From: CAZQWJ01 sp964597265
GTDB taxonomy: Bacteria > Patescibacteriota > 4484-211 > JAGQKX01
Length of the DNA: 9,708 nucleotides
NCBI GenBank assembly: GCA_964597265.1
Contig: CAZQWJ010000031.1
Location: 1 to 9,708, forward strand
Direction: 5' to 3'
Part shown: positions 1-5,862 of the stretch, piece after piece
How the letters are laid out: each line of letters begins with the position of its first letter
How positions within the stretch are numbered: the stretch's first letter is position 1
The notes under the pieces: model-generated
What the model saw: the letters and a program-made list of their open reading frames with translations, nothing else
Told to the model about the DNA's origin: nothing
Database searches by the model: none
Translations under genes and position numbers: made by a program

Positions 1-941
1 ACTGCTTTGCGCAAGCCAATCTCACGTGTGCGTTCCGTCACAGTAACAAGCATGATATTCATAATCCCGATACCACCAACCACCAAGGAAATCGCCGCAA
101 TGGCAGACACCAATGCGGTGGAGAGATTAAGGAATTGGTTAAACAACTCAAGCAGGTCATCCTGCGTGAGAACAGAAAAATCTTCTTCACCGCCATGATT
201 GTCACGCACCGATGCGATAATATGCTCTTTGAGTGCGGCCACATCCGCAGCATCGTGTGCTTTGATCATGATTCTAGAAATAGACACCGCACCATTTATC
301 TCAGTCGCAGTGTCAAATGGCACCAACAGCACATTATCGAACTCAGAGCCGAATACACTTGTGGACGTCGTCGATGTTAAAGCGCCAATTACCAGAAGAT
401 CTCTTGAGCTATCGCGACTAGCAATAGTTATGGTTTTGCCTACAGGGTCAGTATCGCCAAATAGCGACTCTTTTGTTGCCGGTCCTAACACGGCAAAATC
501 GCCTGTTTTGTTAGGAAACATGGTCCCCTGCCCTAATTCCAATGCCTCTAGTGAATCCAAGATTGTCGGGTACGATCCCAAAATAACTGGTGTTACTTGC
601 CCTCCTTCCTCAGTCCGCACTACTCCCCCTACAAGACTGACTGGAGATACTGACTGTACATCCCCCATGTTTTCAAGTGTCACTATGTCTTCGAGCGTGA
701 GAATATCTCCGGCAACAAGATTGGCCGGATTTCCTTGACCATCCATACTTCCGCCAATCACAACAATCATGTTAGTACCAAGTCCCTGGATCAACGAGGA
801 TACATCGTTTTTGAGCCCTTGCCCGAGTGACACTAATGTGGTTACGGACGATACACCTATCACTACACCCAATACCGTCAAAAGACTTCGTACCTTATTG
901 TAATAAATTGATCGAAATGCAGAGCTAATATATGCAATCAT
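1..941 (-). CDS. MacB/FtsX-type ABC transporter permease (partial, C-terminus beyond window)
   Basis: Membrane subunit of a MacB-like ABC exporter. Reading the minus strand from the ATG at 941 gives 313 codons with no stop before the window edge. The protein begins MIAYISSAFRSIYYNKVRSL, then a first membrane segment (about 19-40), the LTVLGVVIGV that opens the MacB_PCD/FtsX families. A periplasmic-type domain of about 230 residues follows (GLGTNMIVV; VLGPATKESLFG; DPVGKTI). Near the edge a second segment carries VVGGIGIMNIMLVTVTERT and REIGLRKA, the conserved FtsX-domain signature. The last two membrane helices should lie outside the window. The start overlaps the ATPase stop as ATGA (938-941) and has a strong GGAGGG at 948-953, seven bases from the ATG, so the start is well supported and translation is probably coupled. 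The substrate is unknown: the MacB family covers macrolides, peptides and lipoproteins. Confidence 0.95.
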   Translation of the reverse strand, partial: MIAYISSAFRSIYYNKVRSLLTVLGVVIGVSSVTTLVSLGQGLKNDVSSLIQGLGTNMIVVIGGSMDGQGNPANLVAGDILTLEDIVTLENMGDVQSVSPVSLVGGVVRTEEGGQVTPVILGSYPTILDSLEALELGQGTMFPNKTGDFAVLGPATKESLFGDTDPVGKTITIASRDSSRDLLVIGALTSTTSTSVFGSEFDNVLLVPFDTATEINGAVSISRIMIKAHDAADVAALKEHIIASVRDNHGGEEDFSVLTQDDLLELFNQFLNLSTALVSAIAAISLVVGGIGIMNIMLVTVTERTREIGLRKA

Positions 942-1711
942 GTGGTACCCTCCGTCAGTGTTACAAATGTTTTGATAAGTGTCTTAATGAGCTTTTGTGG
1001 TTTGTGGGTTGCCTTTCGTGTAATCTGTATACCAGAATCACTGACAACAGCCCCATCCCGTAGGCGCACCACCCTGGGACAAATATCCGCAATGTCTTCG
1101 TCATGCGTAATAACCAGTATTGTCTTACCTTGTTGATGCAGTTCCTGCAGCAGTGAGATGATCTCATCTCCCGTAGCACTATCCAGATTCCCGGTAGGTT
1201 CGTCCGCCAGGATAATATCAGGATCATTAATGAGCGCCCGAGCTATGGCTACTCGTTGTTTTTCCCCGCCAGACAGCTCACCAGGCTTATGTTGAAGCCG
1301 ATGTTCCAGTCCGACTAACTCTAATAGCATATGAGCACGAGTCCGTGTTTCATTTCTTTTTTGAGTGGTATAGGTGGTTGGCATCAAGACATTATCGAGC
1401 GCATTCATATGCGGCAGCAGGTTAAAATTTTGAAACACAAACCCTATCTTATGACTCCGTAATTGAGCTAATTTCTGGTCTGACATATTGAGCGAGATCT
1501 CCTCTTCATCAATATGCAACACTCCTTCGCTTGGCCTGTCCAATAACCCAATGATATGCATGAGCGTAGATTTGCCCGAACCTGATGGTCCCATCACAGC
1601 AACCATTTCACCTGCCTCAATATCAAGCGAGACACCAGATAATGCGGGAACGGTCAGTGTACCTGATTGATACACTTTGCCTACGTTGTTAAGCGAGATT
1701 TTTTGGGGCAT
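938..1711 (-). CDS. MacB/LolD-type ABC transporter ATP-binding protein
   Basis: ATPase (257 aa) that powers the permease encoded directly downstream. All nucleotide-binding motifs are intact: Walker A GPSGSGKST (41-49), Q-loop FQNFNLLP with Q94, signature LSGGEKQRVAIARAL (146-160), Walker B IILADEP with E171, D-loop NLDS and H-loop H203 in ITHDED. The FQNFNLLP and ADEPTGNLD wording is typical of the MacB/LolD/FtsE class. A C-terminal tail of about 30 residues after the core (KLIKTLIKTFVTLTEGTT at its end) exceeds the roughly 225-residue minimal family length and could be an amphipathic helix. The stop overlaps the permease start in an ATGA junction. Upstream, 44 bases separate it from the YggT-family gene, so it may belong to that operon or use its own weak promoter. 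No SD is seen before the ATG. Confidence 0.96.
   Translation of the reverse strand: MPQKISLNNVGKVYQSGTLTVPALSGVSLDIEAGEMVAVMGPSGSGKSTLMHIIGLLDRPSEGVLHIDEEEISLNMSDQKLAQLRSHKIGFVFQNFNLLPHMNALDNVLMPTTYTTQKRNETRTRAHMLLELVGLEHRLQHKPGELSGGEKQRVAIARALINDPDIILADEPTGNLDSATGDEIISLLQELHQQGKTILVITHDEDIADICPRVVRLRDGAVVSDSGIQITRKATHKPQKLIKTLIKTFVTLTEGTT
948..953 (-). promoter_or_regulatory. Shine-Dalgarno for the MacB-type permease
   Basis: On the minus strand GGAGGG is followed by about seven bases (GTACCAC) and the permease ATG at 941. It lies inside the last codons of the ATPase gene. It is one of only two clear SD sequences in the window, the other preceding the Lys-rich mini-gene. It shows that the anti-SD mechanism is used here for an internal operon gene. 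Confidence 0.75.
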
Positions 1712-1721
1712 ACAGATACAA

Positions 1722-1727
1722 AGTATA
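1722..1727 (-). promoter_or_regulatory. Possible -10 element for the ABC exporter genes
   Basis: TATACT on the minus strand, ten bases before the ATPase ATG at 1711, in the 44-base gap after the YggT-family gene. The hexamer is the same as at stronger promoters in this window, but I find no convincing -35 at 16-18 bases and the surrounding run is AT-rich. If used, the leader would be about 3-5 bases. Read-through from the upstream gene is an alternative. Confidence 0.3.
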
Positions 1728-1755
1728 TATGAAATATCCTAAGACGGCGAACCTG

Positions 1756-2100
1756 TTATGCTGCGGCTGATTCGGGTCTCTTGGGTGAATTTTTCTGGAT
1801 CACATCAGCCAATGTGATCACCAGCTGATATACAAAATAATATATGATGGCATAAAACCCAATCGCGAATATTGTTGTAAATTCCAACACATGGCCGCCT
1901 TCGGACACATATGGTGCAAACATCCCTTCAAATGGATGTAGTATGTCTCCGCTGACACTGTAGATCCATTCGACAAACGGAGAGGTATTGGCAGCGAGCA
2001 TTTTGAGTAAAAGGCGGAAGAACAAGAATCCTTGAATAATCGTAATTGCAATATGTAGTGCGTAGGTAATAAATTTCTTAATTTTGATGCTGTAACTCAT
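1756..2100 (-). CDS. YggT-family integral membrane protein
   Basis: A 114-residue membrane protein. The core RLLLKMLAANTSPFVEWIYS (29-48), followed by LHPFEGMFAP (54-63), matches the YggT family pattern (RLLL..LGAN..PFV..IY..S..LL.PF.GIF). Hydrophobic segments lie at about 10-34 and 72-98, with a polar, basic C-terminal tail. YggT proteins sit in the cytoplasmic membrane; some are linked to osmotic tolerance or cell-division loci, but the biochemical role is not settled. The ATG at 2100 overlaps the TGA of the Cys-rich gene (ATGA at 2097-2100), so the two are probably translated together. Only a weak AGG precedes the start. The ABC exporter genes follow 44 bases downstream on the same strand. 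Confidence 0.88.
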   Translation of the reverse strand: MSYSIKIKKFITYALHIAITIIQGFLFFRLLLKMLAANTSPFVEWIYSVSGDILHPFEGMFAPYVSEGGHVLEFTTIFAIGFYAIIYYFVYQLVITLADVIQKNSPKRPESAAA

Positions 2101-2294
2101 AGGCCTGATTGGTCATTAGTTGTACTGGCCAGTGTATCGTCCTCCTCCACTGCCTGAACCGCACCATAGTGTTGTTGATCTTCGCAATCGCACGCCGTCA
2201 GTACATTACCTTGTTTGGAACAATGGTCGTCTTGGCAAACTCCCGCCTCAGTTGATTCTACCCCGCATTCACCAGTACACACATAATGTGCCAT
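2097..2294 (-). CDS. Small Cys-rich, probably metal-binding protein (65 aa)
   Basis: The protein starts MAHYVCTGECG and has Cys at 6, 10, 20, 25, 35 and 37 (C-x3-C, C-x4-C, C-x-C), with His 3, 24 and 41 nearby. The tail from about residue 45 is acidic and polar. The cysteine spacing suggests a small zinc-ribbon-like or other metal site. I associate short MA.YVCTG.CG proteins with CPR genomes, but no function is known to me. I chose the ATG at 2294 rather than the in-frame ATG ten codons upstream, because the protein then begins with the family-like motif and a good promoter ends seven bases before it; the upstream ATG (2324) lies between the -35 and -10. The gene is translationally coupled to the YggT-family gene (ATGA). 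A redox, chaperone or metal-storage role cannot be told apart from the sequence. Confidence 0.8.
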   Translation of the reverse strand: MAHYVCTGECGVESTEAGVCQDDHCSKQGNVLTACDCEDQQHYGAVQAVEEDDTLASTTNDQSGL

Positions 2295-2301
2295 ATCAAA
2301 G

Positions 2302-2330
2302 AGTATAAGAATATTTCTGCACAATTACAA
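2302..2330 (-). promoter_or_regulatory. Sigma70-like promoter, predicted leaderless, for the Cys-rich/YggT genes
   Basis: On the minus strand TTGTAA (2330-2325), a 17-base spacer, then TATACT (2307-2302). The -10 ends seven bases before the ATG at 2294 (CTTTGAT between), so the expected transcription start falls on or next to the start codon. No SD is present. It is the best -35/-10 pair among the leaderless-type starts here. Confidence 0.6.
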
Positions 2331-2346
2331 GCCTGAATTAACTATC

Positions 2347-3171
2347 CTAAACAAGGACATACGTATCCTGATTGTAGCTACCCTCACCGACGAATCGCGC
2401 CTCACCTGACAGTATCTTCTCCAGTGGGCTGCATGCAAAGCACCCGTCTTTTTGTCTACAGGTAAATTGCTCTAGCTTACGAGCAACCATGATACGTTTG
2501 GCAACCTCAAGTACCGCACTGGTCGCTTCTTTCTCATCCGGGATGGCTGCATCCATTGGTTCGTTATCCCGCTCAAGATACCAGTAACTCATCTGCACAA
2601 CAGGACGGTCCTGATTGTTTTTGGCCAACAGGTAATAGATAGGTAGCTGCAATGAGTCAGGGTCTTCATCAAATTTGCCTGTCTTAAAGTCAATAATGCG
2701 TACCCCGTCTACCTCTGGTATATACTCCAGCCAATCTATCTTGCCGCATAGGATGATGTTGTGCTCTTCTGATAGCCAAAAATATGGCAGTTCTTTGCGT
2801 AATTTCACAGCTTTTCTTTTGAGTAGCCCGGGGTTGGCCATAACTCGCCTCATTATCAATAGCCCGCGCTCCTTATACTGTTGCTCTTCTGACTCGTTAC
2901 GAAACCCTCCCAATATGCCTGTAACTTTTTGCCACGATTTTTCAAACCTCTCCGGCAGATCAAACAGCCTTTGCGCAACCGGCAAGACAGACTGCGACTC
3001 AATCACCTCGTGCACCACTTGTCCAAGTGCCAATGCCGGTTGCATTAGTGTTATCTTATGGTTTGTTTTCGGATCGCGGTAGATATTATTCAGATAATAT
3101 GCACGAGGGCATTTGAGAAAATCAGATATAGAAGAATGAGACACCCAGACGGCACTGTATTTGTCTTTCAT
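2347..3171 (-). CDS. PD-(D/E)XK nuclease, Cas4/AddB-like with predicted [4Fe-4S] site
   Basis: A 274-residue single-domain protein of the RecB/PDDEXK_1 class. Visible nuclease motifs in order: H54 in GQVVHEVIE, D146 in GKIDWLE, D161 and K163 in IIDFKTGK, then Q175 and Y179 in QLPIYY. These are the metal-binding and catalytic residues of RecB-type nucleases. One Cys near the N-terminus (C21, in FLKCPRAYYL) and three near the C-terminus (C238-x5-C244-x2-C247) reproduce the split four-Cys layout that holds a [4Fe-4S] cluster in Cas4 and AddB, though the C-terminal spacing order is reversed relative to the CxxC-x5-C I recall for AddB. No helicase and no cas gene is nearby, so a DNA repair or processing role is more likely than CRISPR adaptation. 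It starts 29 bases after the stop of the three-helix membrane protein gene. No SD is seen. Confidence 0.88.
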   Translation of the reverse strand: MKDKYSAVWVSHSSISDFLKCPRAYYLNNIYRDPKTNHKITLMQPALALGQVVHEVIESQSVLPVAQRLFDLPERFEKSWQKVTGILGGFRNESEEQQYKERGLLIMRRVMANPGLLKRKAVKLRKELPYFWLSEEHNIILCGKIDWLEYIPEVDGVRIIDFKTGKFDEDPDSLQLPIYYLLAKNNQDRPVVQMSYWYLERDNEPMDAAIPDEKEATSAVLEVAKRIMVARKLEQFTCRQKDGCFACSPLEKILSGEARFVGEGSYNQDTYVLV

Positions 3172-3177
3172 AGTACT

Positions 3178-3209
3178 ATGTTATTACCAAACAATGCTCA
3201 TTATCGCAA
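3178..3209 (-). promoter_or_regulatory. Weak candidate promoter before the PD-(D/E)XK nuclease
   Basis: On the minus strand TTGCGA (3209-3204), 17 bases, then TAATAA (3186-3181), nine bases before the ATG at 3171. A second reading is TAACAT (3183-3178), six bases before the ATG. Both hexamers are poor matches and the region is only the 29-base gap plus the 3' end of the preceding gene, so read-through from upstream is equally likely. Confidence 0.25.
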
Positions 3210-3557
3210 GGAAAAGGTGGTGAACGGTAGGTCTAATGCAGACTTGAGAATCACTACGGTAAAAATCAGAAACAGCCAGAGCACCACCAAACCATAATAC
3301 TCCCATCGTTGCGTGCGTACTGTCATATCAGGCTTCTTGAAGAATATGTAATAACTCAAGGCTGGCAATACAACAATTAGCGTTGCCCAATGATACACGG
3401 TTATCATTCCAAAGAGGTTAGGGCATAACCCCATGGGATCAAACATACCCGCTTTATCAAGACAAGGAACAACCATACCCGCCAGCCGATAAAAGACAAA
3501 AACCGCCAATGATGGGATATACGAAACCCCGATCTGTTGTATGATGCGTTTGTTCAT
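3201..3557 (-). CDS. Unrecognised three-helix membrane protein (118 aa)
   Basis: I do not recognise a family. Starting at MNKRIIQQIG the protein has hydrophobic segments at about 11-30, 53-73 and 87-105. The basic loop between helices 2 and 3 (KKPDMTVRTQRW) should be cytoplasmic by the positive-inside rule. This puts the loop between helices 1 and 2 outside, with two Cys (C32 and C45, in PCLDKAG and GLCPN) that could form a disulfide. The start at 3557 overlaps the TGA of the metallopeptidase gene in an ATGA (3554-3557). An in-frame ATG eleven codons upstream (3590) would overlap that gene by 37 bases and is less likely. The tight coupling suggests a shared job with the metallopeptidase, but nothing shows what it is. 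Confidence 0.8.
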   Translation of the reverse strand: MNKRIIQQIGVSYIPSLAVFVFYRLAGMVVPCLDKAGMFDPMGLCPNLFGMITVYHWATLIVVLPALSYYIFFKKPDMTVRTQRWEYYGLVVLWLFLIFTVVILKSALDLPFTTFSLR

Positions 3558-4174
3558 AATGTCAGTTGCCAGCCGTGACGGCGCAACCATCTTCGATGCT
3601 CTATATAATTTGTATCATACCTTTCTACTAATTTCCAAAAGTGCTTTCCATGGTTATGGTGTGCAGCGTGTGCGAGCTCGTGTATGACAACATATCGTAT
3701 GATTCGAGGTGGTGCCATAATCAATCTTTGGTTCAGGCTCACGGTCTTTTTGGTAGAGTAACTTCCCCAACGTGATCGCATGGTTCGTACACGTATCTTG
3801 TGTACGACAACTCCCATCTCCTGTGCAAGCTCAGTAACATATTCTGTAAATATACGTGTTGCGCGCGTTTTGTACCAATCGTCCAACCTGTCTCTCGGAA
3901 ATGTCAATGGATACCACTTGCCTAAGTACAAAAATGTATCTACACTCTCTCGTTGTTGTTCTCTCGCCTGCCACTGATCCGAAAACAAACGAAGTCTTTT
4001 TTGCAACGATAGATAATTCGTACGAAGGATCGTGTGTAATTGTTGTTGTGATAATCTGTGTGGTACTTGCAACTCGAGCGACCCTGGAGGAACAAATCGT
4101 ATACCAATAGACTTTTTACGCCTTGTACTTCTAATGATTTCTACCGGCAGGTCAACAAATGATGAAGAGCTCAT
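3554..4174 (-). CDS. YgjP-type (DUF45, M48-like) zinc metallopeptidase
   Basis: A 206-residue cytoplasmic-looking protein of the YgjP/DUF45 family, related to WLM and SprT-type gluzincin-like peptidases. The zinc motif is HELAH (H165, E166, H169), with a likely third His ligand at H175 in HHNHGKHFW, the family's HELxH...NH..FW arrangement. Before it lie RWGSYS (135-140) and SLNQRLIMAP (146-155), the conserved RWGSCS...LN..L..aP stretch; the usual Cys is Tyr139 here. The N-terminal half (RSTRRKKSIGIRFVPPG) matches the family's opening R..R.k...i.i...g. No signal peptide is seen. The substrate is unknown. The start is twelve bases downstream of the SurA-like gene's stop, and its own TGA overlaps the start of the 118-residue membrane protein, so three genes form one operon. 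Confidence 0.9.
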   Translation of the reverse strand: MSSSSFVDLPVEIIRSTRRKKSIGIRFVPPGSLELQVPHRLSQQQLHTILRTNYLSLQKRLRLFSDQWQAREQQRESVDTFLYLGKWYPLTFPRDRLDDWYKTRATRIFTEYVTELAQEMGVVVHKIRVRTMRSRWGSYSTKKTVSLNQRLIMAPPRIIRYVVIHELAHAAHHNHGKHFWKLVERYDTNYIEHRRWLRRHGWQLTL

Positions 4175-4193
4175 GTACTAGATGTATTAGTAC
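4175..4193. repeat. Short inverted repeat between stop and start codons
   Basis: GTACTA (4175-4180) and TAGTAC (4188-4193) are perfect inverted copies around a seven-base loop. They span the TAA of the SurA-like gene and the bases just before the metallopeptidase ATG. Six AT-rich base pairs are weak and there is no U tract, so this is not a terminator. It could slow ribosome access at the junction or be chance. Confidence 0.35.
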
Positions 4194-4876
4194 GTTTTGA
4201 GGTACTTAATTGATGCAGAGGCACGTAACTTTTCTACCCAAGCAGAAGCGCTCTCATTAATCTTTTGATCAGCCAATTGCTCTCGTATAGATGAACGGAA
4301 TTCTTCGGACTCTGTATCTACATCCTCAGAGAACATTTCTTTGTTTTCTTCAATATAGCTGTCAATTTCCTCTTCGCTTACCATGACCTCTTGCTCTAAT
4401 GTTTTTCTGATTCGCATATTCAGCATCACGTTGTTTCTGAATGACTGTTCCGAAATACCCTGAAACGCCAAATAGTCCTGCAATGTTTGACCTTGTTCGG
4501 ACAACAATGTATTAATCTCCTGCATTTCACTTTCTACCTCTTCTTCACTTACCCAGACATTTTTCTTATCTAGCTCCTGACGAACGACAGTTTCTAAAAC
4601 AAGCGTATCCATTGTGTCTTTGCCGTATTGAGACTCGAGAGTTTGTAATACTTGATGTCGATACACGGGCTGTCCATTCACTATAGCGACTACTACTACC
4701 CCACGGGCAACAAGCAACGCAACAAGGGCGATCACCACAACTAGTGCACCCAGGACTGGTAACGCTTTGGGATGTTCCTTAGAATAGTCTTTGATTTTTT
4801 GTGAAAGACCTGGCAGTGGTGGTGTCGATGTTGCAGGTGTAGCTGGTGCTGTGTTTTGTTGTTCGGGGGTATCCAT
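4187..4876 (-). CDS. Membrane-anchored SurA-N-like protein without a parvulin domain
   Basis: A 229-residue protein: a Pro/Thr/Ala-rich cytoplasmic N-terminus (1-38), one membrane helix (about 40-66, VLGALVVVIALVALLVARG), then an extracytoplasmic helical domain. VVAIVNGQPVYRHQVLQTLE followed by LVLETVVRQELDKKNVWVSEEEVESEM is the SurA_N/PrsA-type chaperone pattern (a Val-Asn-Gly-x-x-Val opening, then V..ELl...a...g..vs..ev). The chain ends soon after, with VSEEEIDSYIEENKEMF and an acidic segment. No parvulin peptidyl-prolyl isomerase domain follows, so it is likely a chaperone-like protein rather than an isomerase. I chose the ATG at 4876 because an extended -10 ends six bases before it; an ATG nineteen codons upstream (4933) would cover that promoter and add no family sequence. 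It is the first gene of the metallopeptidase/membrane-protein operon. Confidence 0.82.
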   Translation of the reverse strand: MDTPEQQNTAPATPATSTPPLPGLSQKIKDYSKEHPKALPVLGALVVVIALVALLVARGVVVVAIVNGQPVYRHQVLQTLESQYGKDTMDTLVLETVVRQELDKKNVWVSEEEVESEMQEINTLLSEQGQTLQDYLAFQGISEQSFRNNVMLNMRIRKTLEQEVMVSEEEIDSYIEENKEMFSEDVDTESEEFRSSIREQLADQKINESASAWVEKLRASASIKYLKTY

Positions 4877-4882
4877 CCGCTG

Positions 4883-4891
4883 AGTATACCA
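4883..4891 (-). promoter_or_regulatory. Extended -10 promoter, predicted leaderless, for the SurA-like operon
   Basis: TGGTATACT on the minus strand: an extended -10 TG (4891-4890) one base before TATACT (4888-4883). Six bases (CAGCGG) separate it from the ATG at 4876. No convincing -35 at the normal distance, which extended -10 promoters often do not need. No SD. Confidence 0.55.
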
Positions 4892-4936
4892 CACTAACAT
4901 ACAAACACCTAGCAATAGATTGTTCCTTGCCAATCA

Positions 4937-4945
4937 TGAGATAAT
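4937..4945 (+). promoter_or_regulatory. Extended -10 promoter, predicted leaderless, for the guanylate-kinase-like gene
   Basis: TGAGATAAT: an extended -10 TG (4937-4938), one base, then GATAAT (4940-4945). Six bases (ACCCGC) lead to the ATG at 4952. The run ATAATACCC is shared exactly with the promoter before dsbB. It faces away from the SurA-like promoter; the two ATGs are 75 bases apart. Confidence 0.5.
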
Positions 4946-4951
4946 ACCCGC

Positions 4952-5743
4952 ATGGAATCTCGACACGAACCGATTGCGCAGTTCGTTTCTTATTTGGACC
5001 ACACCTATCCATTTGACGCGTTTTTGAAAAATCTGACACCGACAGCGCTGGCAGGAGTGTATGAAAATCCTGACGTAGCATTTGAACCGAATCCCGACAA
5101 ACCCACCATAATCATTATCAATGGCACTACCGGATCGGGCAAAGATACGCTGCTGGAATATCTTACAAAACACAACCTCGGTCACAAAGCAACCACCGCG
5201 GTCAACCGAATACGCCGACCCAACGAACCTGAGGACAGTATGATCTGGATGCGCCAACCTCGCTCTGACGAAAGCCCTACTCTATACCACCAAAACCTCA
5301 TTAAGGAATACGACCTCGTTGAGTACAACACACATCATAATAATTTGTACGGTTTGCCACGATATAGTTTGGAGCAAGCAATTGCCAAAGGTGTAGCCAT
5401 CGTCAGAAATGAACCAAACGGCGCACGTACACTTACCAAAAAATTATCCGACTCGTACACAATACTCGTACTGTTTCTCATCCCTGACTCGTGGGTACAG
5501 GTATACGACAGGATCAACACTCCACACCAAAAAAGAGATAGCATCCGCACTCGACTCGAAGACTCACTCATTTGGGTAGAACAATCAAAACAAGTAACGC
5601 ATTTTTATATCCACAATTCGATACATCCCGAAACGTACGGTGCTTCATCAAAGAATGCGCTCAACGCAATGTGCCGGCAAGTACAGCAACTGCTCATAAA
5701 AAAAGTATTCCCGGCAGGTACCGGGAATACTATACGAACATAA
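4952..5743 (+). CDS. Guanylate-kinase-like P-loop NTPase
   Basis: A 263-residue protein. The P-loop INGTTGSGKDTLLEYL has G58 to K64, with D65 where most kinases have S/T. Then TTAVNRIRRPNEPED (81-95) recalls the GMP-binding TTRxPRxGE of guanylate kinases, and EYNTHHNNLYGLPRYSLEQA with AKGVAIVRNEPNG (124-156) recalls YGT...v...l..Gk..il.ie..G. A later IRTRLEDSLIWVEQ resembles the R-rich lid and final helix. A classical GMP kinase is about 200 residues; this one has about 50 extra N-terminal residues without a recognised domain, and the lysine-binding and GMP motifs are imperfect. It may be a divergent GMP kinase or a nucleotide/nucleoside kinase of other specificity. The start is set by the -10 element six bases upstream. 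Its last eleven or so codons overlap the intrinsic terminator of the convergent Lys-rich gene. Confidence 0.78.
   Translation: MESRHEPIAQFVSYLDHTYPFDAFLKNLTPTALAGVYENPDVAFEPNPDKPTIIIINGTTGSGKDTLLEYLTKHNLGHKATTAVNRIRRPNEPEDSMIWMRQPRSDESPTLYHQNLIKEYDLVEYNTHHNNLYGLPRYSLEQAIAKGVAIVRNEPNGARTLTKKLSDSYTILVLFLIPDSWVQVYDRINTPHQKRDSIRTRLEDSLIWVEQSKQVTHFYIHNSIHPETYGASSKNALNAMCRQVQQLLIKKVFPAGTGNTIRT
5698..5731 (-). terminator. Intrinsic terminator of the Lys-rich gene, inside the opposing coding region
   Basis: AGTATTCCCGG (5704-5714) and CCGGGAATACT (5721-5731) form a perfect eleven-base-pair stem with a six-base loop. On the minus strand the stem runs into seven T (5704-5698, the first base shared with the stem), a standard rho-independent terminator, 29 bases after the Lys-rich gene's stop. 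On the plus strand no T tract follows, so it should act one way. The whole element lies in codons of the guanylate-kinase-like gene and encodes its VFPAGTGN tail. Confidence 0.85.
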
Positions 5744-5760
5744 TGTCAAACTCACAAAAA

Positions 5761-5862
5761 CTACTTCTTTTTCTTAGCAGTCTTCCTCTTCGCAGTAGTT
5801 TTCTTAACGGGCTTCTTTGTTGTCTTTGCCTTTTTAGGGGCAGCTTTCTTTTTTGCTGGCAA
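5761..5862 (-). CDS. Lys/Ala-rich basic mini-protein (33 aa), histone-H1-tail-like
   Basis: Reading the minus strand from TTG at 5862 gives MPAKKKAAPKKAKTTKKP, then VKKTTAKRKTAKKKK and TAG (5763-5761). Almost half the residues are Lys or Arg, there are no aromatic or acidic residues, and KKAAPKKA-type repeats match the low-complexity basic tails of bacterial histone-H1-like proteins. Binding to DNA or RNA by charge is the plausible role; this is inferred from composition only. I chose TTG because AAAGGAG (5879-5873) lies ten bases upstream. An in-frame GTG at 5871 (three more residues) is only one base from that SD. It has its own promoter and its own terminator, which strongly supports a real gene despite its size. 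Confidence 0.8.
   Translation of the reverse strand: MPAKKKAAPKKAKTTKKPVKKTTAKRKTAKKKK

Noticed and set aside
199..738. A 179-codon plus-strand open frame
   Set aside because: It is antisense to the MacB-type permease, whose minus-strand frame is open to the window edge with clear FtsX motifs. The plus-strand protein is Ser/Thr/Pro-rich with no recognisable family.
2347..3171. CRISPR adaptation role for the Cas4-like nuclease
   Set aside because: No repeats, spacers, cas1 or cas2 are seen in the window; the motif set fits general RecB-type nucleases equally well.
4877..4933. Longer start of the SurA-like protein at 4933
   Set aside because: The extra nineteen residues would cover the extended -10 element and nearly overlap the guanylate-kinase-like promoter; the family-like sequence begins much later.
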